Assembly (NCBI RefSeq): GCF_963556105.2
Contig: NZ_OY829945.1
Coordinates: 74,501 to 138,500 of the forward strand
Direction: 5' to 3'
Source: an uncultured Tolumonas sp.
GTDB taxonomy: Bacteria; Pseudomonadota; Gammaproteobacteria; Enterobacterales; Aeromonadaceae
Length of the DNA: 64,000 bases
Shown one piece after another: positions 16,549 to 25,350 of the stretch. A program made the position numbers and the translations under genes. Within the stretch, counting starts at the first letter, position 1. Each line of letters opens with the position of its first letter. The notes beneath the pieces were generated by a model. It was not told the DNA's origin. It saw nothing but the letters and a program-made list of their open reading frames with translations, and ran no database searches.

Positions 16549-18270
16549 GTGGGCTTCCGGATCCACGGCCGGTCCCCGTTCCTCATCCTCGCCTTCGGCG
16601 CGATGGGGGCGGGGATCGGCCTGTACTCCCAGACCCCGCCGGCCCCCAAGGTCCGCACTCCGCTCACGACGACGGAGACCGGCACGGCCAAGCTCAAGCT
16701 CCTCGTGGACGCCGCCGAGAAGGCCGTCCGGGCCGAGGACTGGAGTACCGCCGAGGCCCGGGCCGACGAGGCGGACGATCTGGTGGGGGGCCTGTCGGAG
16801 GGCCTCCTCTCGAAGCCCGAGGAGCAGGCCCTCCTGGAGCGGCTGTCGGCCGTCCGCAAGGTCCTGGACGAGGAGAACCCCACCGGGCCGGAAGACGGCA
16901 TCCGCATGGCGACCGAGGCCGTGAGCCTCTCGGGCGACGACCTGAAGGCGCAGCTGGCCCAGGTGCAGGCGGCCGAGCAGGGCGCCGTGTTCGACTTTCC
17001 CATCGACCTGAACGACAAGGTGCTCTCCTGGGTCTACAACTTCACCCACGGACTGCGGGGCTTCATGGAGGGCTCCCTGTCCCGGGGCACCCAGTACCTG
17101 CCCATGGCGCGCCAGATCTTCCAGGAGGAGGGGGTGCCCCAGGACCTCGCGTACCTGGCCCTCATCGAGTCCGGCTTCAAGAACTCCGCCCGGAGCACGG
17201 CCAAGGCCGTGGGCATGTGGCAGTTCATCCGCTCCACTGGCCGCCTCTTCGGCCTGGACGGCAACGCCTGGGTCGAGGAACGGCGCGATCCGGTGAAGGC
17301 CTGCCGAGCTTCCGCCCGCTATCTCAGGCACCTCTACGAGGCCAGCGGCGACTGGTACCTGGCCGTGGCCGGCTACAACGCGGGTCCCCTCACCCTGGAC
17401 CGGGCCGCGGGCGGCCTTGGCACCTACAACTTCTGGGATATGGCCCGGAGCGGCTACCTGCGCAACGAGACCAAGGACTACGTGCCCAAGCTGCTGGCCG
17501 CGATCCTGGTGGGCCGTTTCCCGGAGCGCTACGGGCTCAACGTGGTCCAGATGACGCCCTACGCCTACGAGACCGTGGACGTGGACCGCATGACGAGCCT
17601 CGGCGTGCTGGCGCGCTTCGCCGGGACCAACGTGGACGAGCTGAAGGATCTCAATCCGGAGCTGCTCCGCGACACGACGCCCCCCGGGCGCTACACGCTG
17701 CGCGTCCCCCCCGGCACCAGCGGCGACACCTACCGCGCGCTGGCGAGCATCCCCGCCGGCCAGCGGCTGGACTTCCAGACGTACGTCATCCGCAAGCGGG
17801 ATACGCTGGCCAAGGTGGCCGCCCACTTCGACGTGAGCCCCGCGGACCTGCTGGCCACCAACGGCATGACCAAGGCCCAGTTCCGGGCGGGTCGCCGCAT
17901 CCAGGTGCCGCCCGCCGCGCCGATCGCCATCGACCAGCGCGACCTCAAGCCGCTTACCCTGCGGGAGCAGGAGATCGTCGAGCGCCCCCTGCAGGAGCTG
18001 CCGGCCATCCCTTCCCGGCCCACCCCGGATGCGCCGGCCGCCGGCGCCGCCTCGCCGAGGGAGCTGAGCAGGCCGCCCGCCGTGCCTTCCAGGCCCTCCC
18101 GCGCCGCGGAACTGCCCGCCAAGCCCTCCAGCCACACGGTGAAGCGGGGCGAGACGCTCTTCTCCATCGCGGAGCGCTACGGGATCAATGTCAGCGATCT
18201 CGCCCGCTGGAACAAGATCCGGCGCAACCGGATCACCGTGGGCCAGATCCTGAAGCTGCGCAAACCCTGA
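16549..18270 (+). CDS. mltD: Membrane-bound lytic murein transglycosylase D-like protein with LysM domains
   Basis: 573 aa. A GTG start follows the gcvH stop immediately, a tight arrangement. The N-terminal hydrophobic segment (residues about 10-26) serves as signal/anchor. An SLT catalytic domain spans roughly 175-330: catalytic Glu207 in YLALIESGFKNSA, then AVGMWQFIRSTGR and YLAVAGYNAGP. LysM modules lie near residues 407-450 (YVIRKRDTLAKVAAHFDV) and at the C-terminus (HTVKRGETLFSIAERYGI), with a degenerate one between about 335 and 385. It cleaves peptidoglycan glycan strands to 1,6-anhydro products in the periplasm. Confidence 0.92.
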   Translation: MGFRIHGRSPFLILAFGAMGAGIGLYSQTPPAPKVRTPLTTTETGTAKLKLLVDAAEKAVRAEDWSTAEARADEADDLVGGLSEGLLSKPEEQALLERLSAVRKVLDEENPTGPEDGIRMATEAVSLSGDDLKAQLAQVQAAEQGAVFDFPIDLNDKVLSWVYNFTHGLRGFMEGSLSRGTQYLPMARQIFQEEGVPQDLAYLALIESGFKNSARSTAKAVGMWQFIRSTGRLFGLDGNAWVEERRDPVKACRASARYLRHLYEASGDWYLAVAGYNAGPLTLDRAAGGLGTYNFWDMARSGYLRNETKDYVPKLLAAILVGRFPERYGLNVVQMTPYAYETVDVDRMTSLGVLARFAGTNVDELKDLNPELLRDTTPPGRYTLRVPPGTSGDTYRALASIPAGQRLDFQTYVIRKRDTLAKVAAHFDVSPADLLATNGMTKAQFRAGRRIQVPPAAPIAIDQRDLKPLTLREQEIVERPLQELPAIPSRPTPDAPAAGAASPRELSRPPAVPSRPSRAAELPAKPSSHTVKRGETLFSIAERYGINVSDLARWNKIRRNRITVGQILKLRKP

Positions 18271-18321
18271 ATTTTGCGCTTGCCATTCCCGCGGACCCGT
18301 GGGAGACTAAGGATTCCCCAA

Positions 18322-18397
<76 letters not shown>

Positions 18398-18398
18398 A

Positions 18399-18431
18399 AA
18401 TCGGCCACCGCGAGGTGGCCGATTCTTTTTT
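18399..18431 (+). terminator. Rho-independent terminator after tRNA-Ala
   Basis: An 11-bp perfect stem AATCGGCCACC / GGTGGCCGATT with a GCGA tetraloop is followed by CTTTTTT. It separates the tRNA from the ABC-F gene and is one of few T-tract terminators in the GC-rich region. Confidence 0.92.
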
Positions 18432-18450
18432 ATCAACCCAGGCTCCGACG

Positions 18451-20412
18451 ATGCTCGCTTCCCTCAACCACGCCCACCTGCGCTTCGGTCCCCAGGAAGT
18501 CCTGAGGGACGTCACCTGGGCTCTGCAGGAGGACGAGTGCTGGGGCGTCATCGGACGCAACGGCGCGGGCAAGAGCACCCTCTTCAAGGTCCTGCTGGGT
18601 CAGCTCGAGCTCGACGAGGGGACCGTCGTGCGCCCCACCGCGGAGCGCGGCATCCGCATGGGCCACTACGCCCAGGACCTGGAGCCCGAGACCGACGGCA
18701 GCATCCTGGAGGAGGCTCTCGCAGCCTTCGGGGAGGTGGAGTCCCTGCAGCATGAGATGCGGGAACTGGAGCACCGCATGGCGGAGCCCGGCGTTGACCT
18801 CGAGGAGGTCATGGACCGCTACCAGAAGGTCCAGGAGGCCTTCGACCGCCAGGACGGCTTCACCATCCGTTCCCGGGCCGAGAGCATCCTCTTCGCCCTG
18901 GGCTTCTCGGCGGAGATGCTGGAGAAGAACATCCACGAGCTCTCCGGCGGCCAGAAGAGCCGCGTGATGCTGGCGAAGGCCATCCTCCAGGGGCAGGACC
19001 TGCTGCTGCTGGACGAGCCCACCAACCACCTGGACCTGCCCAGCCTCCGCTGGCTGGAGGGCTTCCTGAACGACACCCGGGCCACGGTGGCCGTCATCAG
19101 CCACGACCGCTACTTCCTGGACCGCGTGGCCACCAGCATCCTGGAGATCGAACTGGGGCGCTCCCGCGTCTACGAGGGCAACTACACCGAGTTCATCGAG
19201 AAGAAGGAGCAGGAGCTGGAGATCGCCGAGCGGCACTACGAGCGGCAGCAGGACTACATCCGCCAGCAGGAGGATTACATCCGCCGCAACATCGCCGGGC
19301 AGAACACCAAGATCGCCCGGGGCCGCCGCACCCACCTGGCCAAGCTCCAGCGCGTCGACAAGCCTTTGCGGGACCGCCGCAAGGTGAAGTTCCAGTTCAC
19401 CGAGACCCAGCGCAGCGGCGACACCGCCCTCGTGCTGGACAACGTGAGCGTCGGCTGGGATGGCCAGCCGCTCTTCGAGCCCATCGAGCACTTCCAGGTC
19501 AAGCGGGGCCAGAAGCTGGCCATCGTGGGCCTGAACGGCACCGGCAAGTCCACGCTGCTGAAGGCCATCGCCGAGGAGATCCCCTTCATCACCGGCGGGG
19601 CCCGGCTGGGCAGCCAGGTGAAGCTCGGCTACTTCGACCAGCACCACAAGAACCTGGACCCCCGCAACACTGTGTTCCAGCAGATCCAGGCGGTGATCCC
19701 CCTGGCGCCCAAGCAGGACGTGCTGGGCTTCCTGGCCAAGTTCCAGTTCCGGGGCGACGACGTGGACAAGCCCGTCACCGTGCTCTCCGGCGGCGAGCGG
19801 GCGCGGCTCTCCGTGGCCACCCTGATCCGCGAGGGCGTGAACCTGCTGCTGCTGGACGAGCCCACCAACCACATGGACATCCACTCCATGGAGGCCATGG
19901 AGGACACCATCCTCAGCTTCGAGGGGGCGGCCGTCATCGTCACCCACGACCGCTACCTGCTGGGGCGGGTGGCCGACAGCCTGCTGCGCGTCCACGACAA
20001 CAAGGCGGAGTTCCGCGAGGGCGGCTACGAGGAGCACCAGGCCTGGGTGGATCTCGACATCGGCCAGGAGCCGGAGGAGGCCGTCGCGGAGGAGGAAGCC
20101 CCCAAGGCCAAGCCGAAGCCTGCGTCCAAGCCCGCGCCCAAGCCCGCGCCCAAGTCCGTGCCCATCGACAAGGAGAAGCAGAAGGTGGCCCGGCGCTGGG
20201 AGCGCAAGGTCGAGGAGGCGGAGGCCAAGGTGGGCGAGATGGAAGCCAGGCTTGCCGCCCTGGCCCAGGAACTGGCCGCCATGGATCCCACGGACTGGCA
20301 GGCCTTCAACGTGAAGCTGGAGGCCCAGAAGGGCCTGGAGACCGAGCTGGCCTACGCCATGGCCGAGTGGGAAGAGGCCCAGACGGCGCTCGAGGAAGCC
20401 CAGCGGATTTGA
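18451..20412 (+). CDS. ABC-F family ATPase (Uup/EttA-like)
   Basis: 653 aa from the ATG at 18451 (MLASLNHAHLRFG); the in-frame reading further upstream crosses the tRNA and terminator and is not real. Two nucleotide-binding domains lack membrane segments. NBD1 has Walker A IGRNGAGKST, signature LSGGQKSR and Walker B LLLLDEPTNHLDL. NBD2 has GLNGTGKST, LSGGERAR and LLLLDEPTNHMD. The linker between them is the charged ABC-F interdomain arm. A Lys/Pro/Ala-rich spacer and a C-terminal coiled coil (about residues 570-650) resemble Uup. ABC-F proteins act on the ribosome; which subfamily this is cannot be settled by eye. Confidence 0.92.
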   Translation: MLASLNHAHLRFGPQEVLRDVTWALQEDECWGVIGRNGAGKSTLFKVLLGQLELDEGTVVRPTAERGIRMGHYAQDLEPETDGSILEEALAAFGEVESLQHEMRELEHRMAEPGVDLEEVMDRYQKVQEAFDRQDGFTIRSRAESILFALGFSAEMLEKNIHELSGGQKSRVMLAKAILQGQDLLLLDEPTNHLDLPSLRWLEGFLNDTRATVAVISHDRYFLDRVATSILEIELGRSRVYEGNYTEFIEKKEQELEIAERHYERQQDYIRQQEDYIRRNIAGQNTKIARGRRTHLAKLQRVDKPLRDRRKVKFQFTETQRSGDTALVLDNVSVGWDGQPLFEPIEHFQVKRGQKLAIVGLNGTGKSTLLKAIAEEIPFITGGARLGSQVKLGYFDQHHKNLDPRNTVFQQIQAVIPLAPKQDVLGFLAKFQFRGDDVDKPVTVLSGGERARLSVATLIREGVNLLLLDEPTNHMDIHSMEAMEDTILSFEGAAVIVTHDRYLLGRVADSLLRVHDNKAEFREGGYEEHQAWVDLDIGQEPEEAVAEEEAPKAKPKPASKPAPKPAPKSVPIDKEKQKVARRWERKVEEAEAKVGEMEARLAALAQELAAMDPTDWQAFNVKLEAQKGLETELAYAMAEWEEAQTALEEAQRI

Positions 20413-20454
20413 TCCCCGGGGCCCCTTTGGCCATGCTGTTGTCCGGAGCGTGCC

Positions 20455-21240
20455 ATGAACCTACTCCTCGCGGTTGACGTCGGGAACACCAACATCGTCC
20501 TGGGGGTCTACGACGTCGACCAGGGTGCGGGCGCCCAGATCCTGCATTCCTGGCGCCTGGCCACCACGCGGGAGCGGACCGCCGACGAGTTCGGCCTGGC
20601 CACCATGGACCTGCTCCGGCACGCGAAGCTCGAGCCCGACCAGATCCACAGCATCGCCATCTCCAACGTGGTGCCCACGGTCCATCCGGTGCTGGAGGCC
20701 TGGGCCCGGCGCTACTTCCGCACCGAGCCGCTCTGGATCGAACCCGGGATCAAGACCGGCATCAAGATCATGCTGGACAATCCCCAGGAGCTGGGCGCGG
20801 ACCGCATCGTGGATGTCGTCGCAGGTCTCGAGAAGTACGGCGCGCCGCTCATCTCCGTGGACTTCGGGACCGCCACCACCTTCGATGTGGTCAACCACAG
20901 GCGGGAGTATCTCGGCGGCCTGATCCTGCCGGGCATCAAGATCGCCGCGGATGCCCTGTCCACCCGGGCCTCCCGGCTGCCCAGGGTGGAGATCGCCAGG
21001 CCCGAGCGGGTGATCGGCCGGAACACGATCCAGGCCATGCAGTCCGGCCTCTTCTACGGCTACGTGGGCCAGGTGGACGGCATCCTGGAGCGCCTGCTGA
21101 AGGAGCTGCCCGATGCCACGATCGTCGCCACCGGCGGGCTGGCCAAGGCCATCGCCTCCGAGAGCAAGTACATCAGGCACCTCGAGCCGGACCTGACCCT
21201 GGACGGCCTGAAGCTGCTCTGGCTGAAGAACCGGAAGTGA
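20455..21240 (+). CDS. coaX: Type III pantothenate kinase
   Basis: Phosphorylates pantothenate, the first step of coenzyme A synthesis. 261 aa, ASKHA fold: LLAVDVGNTNIVLGVYD (phosphate loop, Asp8), ISNVVPTV, NPQELGADRIVDVV, VDFGTATTFDVV and GGLILPGIKIAADAL. The GTGA overlap with the next gene and a birA gene just beyond suggest one cofactor operon; coaX and birA are neighbours or fused in several other bacteria. Confidence 0.96.
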   Translation: MNLLLAVDVGNTNIVLGVYDVDQGAGAQILHSWRLATTRERTADEFGLATMDLLRHAKLEPDQIHSIAISNVVPTVHPVLEAWARRYFRTEPLWIEPGIKTGIKIMLDNPQELGADRIVDVVAGLEKYGAPLISVDFGTATTFDVVNHRREYLGGLILPGIKIAADALSTRASRLPRVEIARPERVIGRNTIQAMQSGLFYGYVGQVDGILERLLKELPDATIVATGGLAKAIASESKYIRHLEPDLTLDGLKLLWLKNRK

Positions 21241-22331
21241 GCCCCGGGTCCTTCGATATCGCGATCATCGGTGCCGGGCCCGCGGGAGCCACCCTGGCGC
21301 GGTGCCTTGGGCCGGACCGCTCAGTCCTCCTGGTGGACCGCCGCGACCTGGAGGATCCGGAACCCCGGGCACGGAAGGCCTGCGGCGGGCTCGTCGCCCC
21401 CGACGCCCAGGCCATGCTCGCCCGCTTCGGGCTGGGCCTGCCCCGCGAGGTGCTGGCGGGACCCCAGCTCTTCGTCGTGCGGACCCTGGATCTCCCCGTC
21501 CGCCTGGAGCGCAGCTACCAGCGGTTCTACATCAACATCGACCGCGAGCGCTTCGACCGCTGGCTGGTGTCCCTCGTGCCCGGCAATGTCACCCGGAGCT
21601 TCGGGAGCGAACTGGTCGGCCTGCAGCGGGGGGACGATGGCTTTCGGCTGAGCCTGCGCCAGGGAGGGCGGATCACGGAGGTGAGCACCCGCGTGCTGGT
21701 GGGTGCGGACGGGGCGCGGTCCAAGGTGCGGGGCCTGCTCGCCCCCCGCTGGCCCCATGCCCCCGGGACCTACCTCGCCGTCCAGGAGTGGTACGAGGCC
21801 GATCCCGTGCCGCCCCACTTCTCCGTGGCCTTCGATCCGGCCCTCACCGACTTCTATGGCTGGACCATCCCCAAGGACGGGAGCCTGCTGCTCGGGGTGG
21901 CCCTCGCGCCGGGTCCGGACGCGGGCGCCCGCTTCCAGGCCTTCCGGGCGCGACTCGCGGAGCACGGCTTCGCCTTCGGGCGGCGCCTGCACCGGGAGGC
22001 GCATCCCATCCTCCGCCCCCGCCTCCTCACCGGGTCCCCTCCGGGGCCCGGGAACCTGCTGCTGATCGGCGAGGCCGGCGGCTTCATCAGCCCCAGCTCC
22101 GCGGAGGGCTTCAGCTATGCCTTCCGGAGCGCCTGGGCGGCCGCCGAGGTCCTGAACGGAGGGCTGGAGGCTGCCGCCATGCGCTTCGGCCGAGCCGCTG
22201 CGCCCATCCGGCGCGACCTGCGCGCCAAGTGCCTCAAGGCCCCTTTCATGTACGTGCCGCCGCTCCGGCGGCTGGTGATGGCCTCCGGGATCCGGCACCT
22301 CGCGCGGCTGGACCAGGGCTTCCAAGGCTGA
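21237..22331 (+). CDS. FAD-dependent oxidoreductase, geranylgeranyl-reductase-like family
   Basis: 364 aa with a GTG start overlapping coaX by 4 bp. The N-terminal Rossmann motif is IAIIGAGPAGATLARCL, then an E/D-like residue in VLLVDRRD. A second FAD motif is VLVGADGARSKVR and a third LLIGEAGGFISPSSAEGFSYA. These are typical of the GG-reductase/flavin monooxygenase superfamily. Members reduce isoprenoid chains or hydroxylate aromatics; the substrate cannot be told. The C-terminus has a short hydrophobic run. Located between coaX and birA. Confidence 0.82.
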   Translation: MSPGSFDIAIIGAGPAGATLARCLGPDRSVLLVDRRDLEDPEPRARKACGGLVAPDAQAMLARFGLGLPREVLAGPQLFVVRTLDLPVRLERSYQRFYINIDRERFDRWLVSLVPGNVTRSFGSELVGLQRGDDGFRLSLRQGGRITEVSTRVLVGADGARSKVRGLLAPRWPHAPGTYLAVQEWYEADPVPPHFSVAFDPALTDFYGWTIPKDGSLLLGVALAPGPDAGARFQAFRARLAEHGFAFGRRLHREAHPILRPRLLTGSPPGPGNLLLIGEAGGFISPSSAEGFSYAFRSAWAAAEVLNGGLEAAAMRFGRAAAPIRRDLRAKCLKAPFMYVPPLRRLVMASGIRHLARLDQGFQG

Positions 22332-22341
22332 TGGAGACGCC

Positions 22342-23016
22342 ATGCCCCTCCTGTTGATCCACCTCGCGGAAGTCGACTCCACCCAGGCCTTCCTGGCCCG
22401 CCATCCCGAGCTGGGCTGCTGCGGCGTCCTGGCCGACGCCCAGACCGCGGGGCGGGGCAGGGGCGGCAACGGCTGGGAGAGCGCTGCCGGGGCGGGCCTC
22501 TGGCTCTCGGCCCGCATCCCCGTGCCGGGGGTGCCCCCGGGCCTCGTGCTGCAGCGCGCCATGGCGGCGGTGAGCCTCGCCCTGGAACCCTGCGGCGTGA
22601 TGCTGGGGCTCAAGTGGCCCAATGACCTGGTGGCCTGGCAGGACGGCCGCCTGGTGAAGCTGGGGGGCATCATCGGGGAGACGGGCCGCGGGCACACGGT
22701 CCTGGGGGTGGGCGTGAACCTCGCTTCGGCGCCGGAGATCCCCGGACGGGCCATCCCCCCCGCCTCCCTCGCCGGACTGGGCGGCAGCCACCTGCCGGAC
22801 CGCCTGGCGCTGGCGGAGGAGATCCTCTCCCGCTGGGAGCACCTGGACCACGCCGGCGAACCGGCCTTCCTCTGGCCCGCCGAGGGCGATTCCATCCGCT
22901 GGGAGGAAGGCGAGGGTACCTGCCTGGGCTGGGCCCCGGACGGCCGCCTGGGCGTCCGCACCGCCGAGGGAGACCGGCTCCTCAGCGTCGGGGATGTGAG
23001 CGGGCTCAGGGGCTGA
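22342..23016 (+). CDS. birA: Biotin--[acetyl-CoA-carboxylase] ligase
   Basis: 224-aa biotin protein ligase lacking the N-terminal HTH of E. coli BirA, so enzyme only, not a repressor. Motifs: VDSTQAFL, QTAGRGRGGNGWES (adenylate-binding loop), LGLKWPNDL, KLGGIIGE and VLGVGVNL. Shorter than the usual ~250-aa class I enzymes but with all core motifs; the C-terminal SH3-like domain appears as TCLGWAPDGRLGVRTAEG. It converges with, and overlaps by 11 bp, the HAD gene on the other strand. Confidence 0.93.
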   Translation: MPLLLIHLAEVDSTQAFLARHPELGCCGVLADAQTAGRGRGGNGWESAAGAGLWLSARIPVPGVPPGLVLQRAMAAVSLALEPCGVMLGLKWPNDLVAWQDGRLVKLGGIIGETGRGHTVLGVGVNLASAPEIPGRAIPPASLAGLGGSHLPDRLALAEEILSRWEHLDHAGEPAFLWPAEGDSIRWEEGEGTCLGWAPDGRLGVRTAEGDRLLSVGDVSGLRG

Positions 23017-23659
23017 GGGCCTCCAGGGCCTTCAGCAGCGTCCGCTCCGGGTCGCGGGCATCCACCCGGAAGACCCCGAGCCCCAGGCGCCTCGCAGGCT
23101 CGAGGTCCAGGGTCTCGTCGTCGCCGATCATGGCGCATTCGCGGCCCGGCAGACCCAGGCGCGCAAGGCCGGCGAGGAAGATGCCCGGATCGGGCTTCCA
23201 GCAGCCGCAGTCGTCGGGGGTCAGCACCCCGAGGACGTGCGGGGCCAGCCCGGCAGCCTCGAGCTTCCGGCGCTGCTGGCAGCGGTCTCCGTTGGTGATG
23301 ATCACCTTGGGCAGGTCGCGCGTCCTGTCCAGGAAGGCGTGGAGGTCGGGCAGGGGACGCCAGGCGGCCTCGTAGGCGAGCCGGTAGGGCTCGAAGGCCG
23401 CGTCGGCCGCTTTCGCGGACAGGGGCTCGCCCAGGAGCTCCCGCATCCGCCCGCGCCGCTGCTCCTGGAAGGAGATCTCCCCGGCCACGTACCGCTGCCA
23501 GTGTCGGCGCGAGATCCCGCGCCAGAGCGCCTCCAGCTGACCCTCGCCGAGGGCCGGATAGCGAGGGCCGTGGACCCGGAACAGGGCCGCCACGCCCTGA
23601 CGCCGGGCCGAGCCCTCGTCCACCAGGGTGTCGTCCAGGTCCAGCAGGAGGCCTTTCAC
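23006..23659 (-). CDS. HAD superfamily hydrolase
   Basis: 217 aa with a GTG start overlapping the recombinase-like gene by 4 bp (GTGA). HAD motif I is LLLDLDDTLVDE, with a cap domain at about residues 20-85, motif II VIITNGD, motif III WKPDPGIF, motif IV MIGDDETLDLEPARRLG. The overall pattern resembles YjjG/phosphoglycolate-phosphatase-like enzymes. The substrate is unknown. A longer frame upstream reads through the recombinase gene in another phase and is not real. Confidence 0.87.
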   Translation of the reverse strand: MKGLLLDLDDTLVDEGSARRQGVAALFRVHGPRYPALGEGQLEALWRGISRRHWQRYVAGEISFQEQRRGRMRELLGEPLSAKAADAAFEPYRLAYEAAWRPLPDLHAFLDRTRDLPKVIITNGDRCQQRRKLEAAGLAPHVLGVLTPDDCGCWKPDPGIFLAGLARLGLPGRECAMIGDDETLDLEPARRLGLGVFRVDARDPERTLLKALEALSP

Positions 23660-24237
23660 CGGGCCTTCTCCGCCAGGAGGCGGGCCACGGTCTTGGGGTG
23701 GATGCCCAGCCGCCGGGCGATCTCGCGCTGGCTGTGCCCCTGGGCGGCCAGACGCCGCGCTTCCGGGAGATGCTGCCGCGCCGAGGCCGGACGCCCCACG
23801 GTCTGGCCGGTGCGGGCCAGGCCCGAGCGCACCCGGTCCCGGTGGGTGACCCGCTCGAAGGCCGCCAGGGTCCGCAGGATGCGCATCAGCTCCGGCCCCC
23901 GCTCCCCCGTGAAGTCGAAGTCGTCCGCCAGGGTCGCAACGGAGACGCCGCCAGCCGCCAGGCCGTCGAGCACCGACACCAGCTCCGGCAGGCTCCGGGC
24001 GATCCGGTCCAGCTTCCATGCCACGACCACGTCCAGCTCTCCTGCATTGGCTGCGGCCAGCACCCGCTCCAGGGCCGGCAGCTTCCGTACCGTCTCCCCC
24101 GCTGTCTCATGCTCCGTGCGCACCACCCGCCAGCCCCTCTGCTCCGCCAGCGACGCCAGCGCATGCCCCTGCATCGCCAGATCCAGGGCGTCCTCGAGAC
24201 GGATGCGGGCATAGAGCCCCGCACGGAGCGGTTCCAT
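23656..24237 (-). CDS. Serine-recombinase-like protein lacking the catalytic serine
   Basis: 193 aa. The resolvase fold is clear: LYARIRLEDALDL at the start, ELDVVVAWKLDRIARSLPEL (the conserved Asp/Arg residues around gamma-delta D67, R68, R71), AAFERVTHRDRVRSGLARTG (long E helix) and a C-terminal HTH (GHSQREIARRLGIHPKTVARLL). The active-site serine of the usual Y-A-R-V-S-T motif is arginine here (Y-A-R-I-R-L). By family knowledge strand cleavage requires that serine, so recombination is unlikely; a DNA-binding role remains possible. No mobile element, inverted repeats or att-like sites are visible nearby. Coupled to the HAD gene, divergent from cbiM. Confidence 0.8.
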   Translation of the reverse strand: MEPLRAGLYARIRLEDALDLAMQGHALASLAEQRGWRVVRTEHETAGETVRKLPALERVLAAANAGELDVVVAWKLDRIARSLPELVSVLDGLAAGGVSVATLADDFDFTGERGPELMRILRTLAAFERVTHRDRVRSGLARTGQTVGRPASARQHLPEARRLAAQGHSQREIARRLGIHPKTVARLLAEKAR

Positions 24238-24361
24238 GACTACGAGACTAGCCTACCGGCGCCAAACCTGGATGTTTTGCGCCACGCAGGTCGGAGACCC
24301 TGGATGGGACGCGGCGCTGGAACGGCCGGCCGCCGCGGGGACTCCAATCCTGGGAGGGTGC

Positions 24362-25345
24362 ATGCACATTCCGGACAACTACCTGAGCCCAGCCACCTGC
24401 GCCGTGCTGGGCGGAGCGATGGTGCCGGTCTGGGCGGTCTCGGCGCGGCGGGCCCGGGCGGAGGTCTCCCGGGCGCGGCTGCCGCTGCTGGGCATCGGGG
24501 CGGCCTTCTCCTTCCTGGTCATGATGTTCAACATCCCGCTGCCGGGCGGCACCACGGGCCACGCGGTGGGGGGCACGCTCATCGCCGCGCTGCTGGGACC
24601 CTGGGCGGCCTGCATCGCCGTGAGCGTCGCGCTGCTCATCCAGGCACTGCTCTTCGGGGACGGGGGGCTGCTGGCCTTCGGGGCGAACGCTTTCAACATG
24701 GCCTTCGTGATTCCCTTCGCGGGGCATTTCCTGTTCCGGCTCGTGCGGGGACGGACCACCGGAGGCAGGGCGGAGGTGCTCGGCCTGGGGGCGGCCGCCT
24801 ACGCGGCGCTCAACCTCGCGGCCCTCTGCGCCGCGGTGGAGTTCGGTCTCCAGCCCGCCCTGGCGCATGATGCCGCCGGGCTGCCCCTGTACTGCCCCTA
24901 TCCCCTGGCTGTGTCCGTCCCCGCCATGCTGCTCCCCCACCTGGCCGTGGCCGGGTTCGTGGAGGCCTTCTTCACCGTCGGCGTCTTCGCGTTCATCCGG
25001 CGGGTGGCTCCCGACACCCTCCACGAAGGCGGGCGGATGCAGCCGCTCTACGGGCTGCTGGGCGTGCTCGCCTGCCTGTCCCCCCTGGGGCTGCTCGCTT
25101 CCGGCACCGCCTGGGGCGAGTGGGGGGTGGACGAGATCCAGGCGGTTGTGACGAACGGACGCGCCCTGGGCTTCGTGCCCTCGGGCATGGCGAACGGTTT
25201 CCATCTGAAGGCCCTGATGCCGGACTACGCCGTGCACGGCCTGCCCGAGTGGACGGGCTACGTCCTGTCGGCCATCGCAGGGACCGCTCTGCTGGTCATC
25301 ATCTTCAAGCTCCTCGGCCTCCGGGCCGGATCGGCGGAGGCCTAG
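24362..25345 (+). CDS. cbiM: Cobalt/nickel ECF transporter substrate-specificity subunit, CbiM/NikM type
   Basis: 327 aa from the ATG at 24362 (MHIPDNYLSP), with GGGAGG upstream. The N-terminal M-H-I-x-D metal-binding start, PLPGGTTGHAVGG and GDGGLLAFGANAFNMA are diagnostic. About seven hydrophobic helices, then a loop and one more C-terminal helix (EWTGYVLSAIAGTALLVIIF) resembling a fused CbiN/NikN segment. Binds Ni2+ or Co2+ for ECF-type import. hypD/hypE about 15 kb away favour nickel (inference). I found no cobalamin riboswitch in the 124-bp leader. Confidence 0.93.
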   Translation: MHIPDNYLSPATCAVLGGAMVPVWAVSARRARAEVSRARLPLLGIGAAFSFLVMMFNIPLPGGTTGHAVGGTLIAALLGPWAACIAVSVALLIQALLFGDGGLLAFGANAFNMAFVIPFAGHFLFRLVRGRTTGGRAEVLGLGAAAYAALNLAALCAAVEFGLQPALAHDAAGLPLYCPYPLAVSVPAMLLPHLAVAGFVEAFFTVGVFAFIRRVAPDTLHEGGRMQPLYGLLGVLACLSPLGLLASGTAWGEWGVDEIQAVVTNGRALGFVPSGMANGFHLKALMPDYAVHGLPEWTGYVLSAIAGTALLVIIFKLLGLRAGSAEA

Positions 25346-25350
25346 CCGGC

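Noticed and set aside
16132-18135. 667-codon open frame on the minus strand across gcvH and mltD
   Set aside because: Low-complexity Gly/Ala/His/Arg-rich translation with no homology-like motifs; it is the antisense shadow of gcvH-mltD, as are similar long frames opposite ackA, the ABC-F ATPase and the 880-aa gene.
23656-24237. Transposon or integron resolvase marking a mobile element
   Set aside because: The catalytic serine is absent, and no transposase, terminal repeats or cargo genes are nearby.
24238-24361. Cobalamin or NiCo riboswitch upstream of cbiM
   Set aside because: No B12-box-like element and no recognisable NiCo core; GC-rich leader only.
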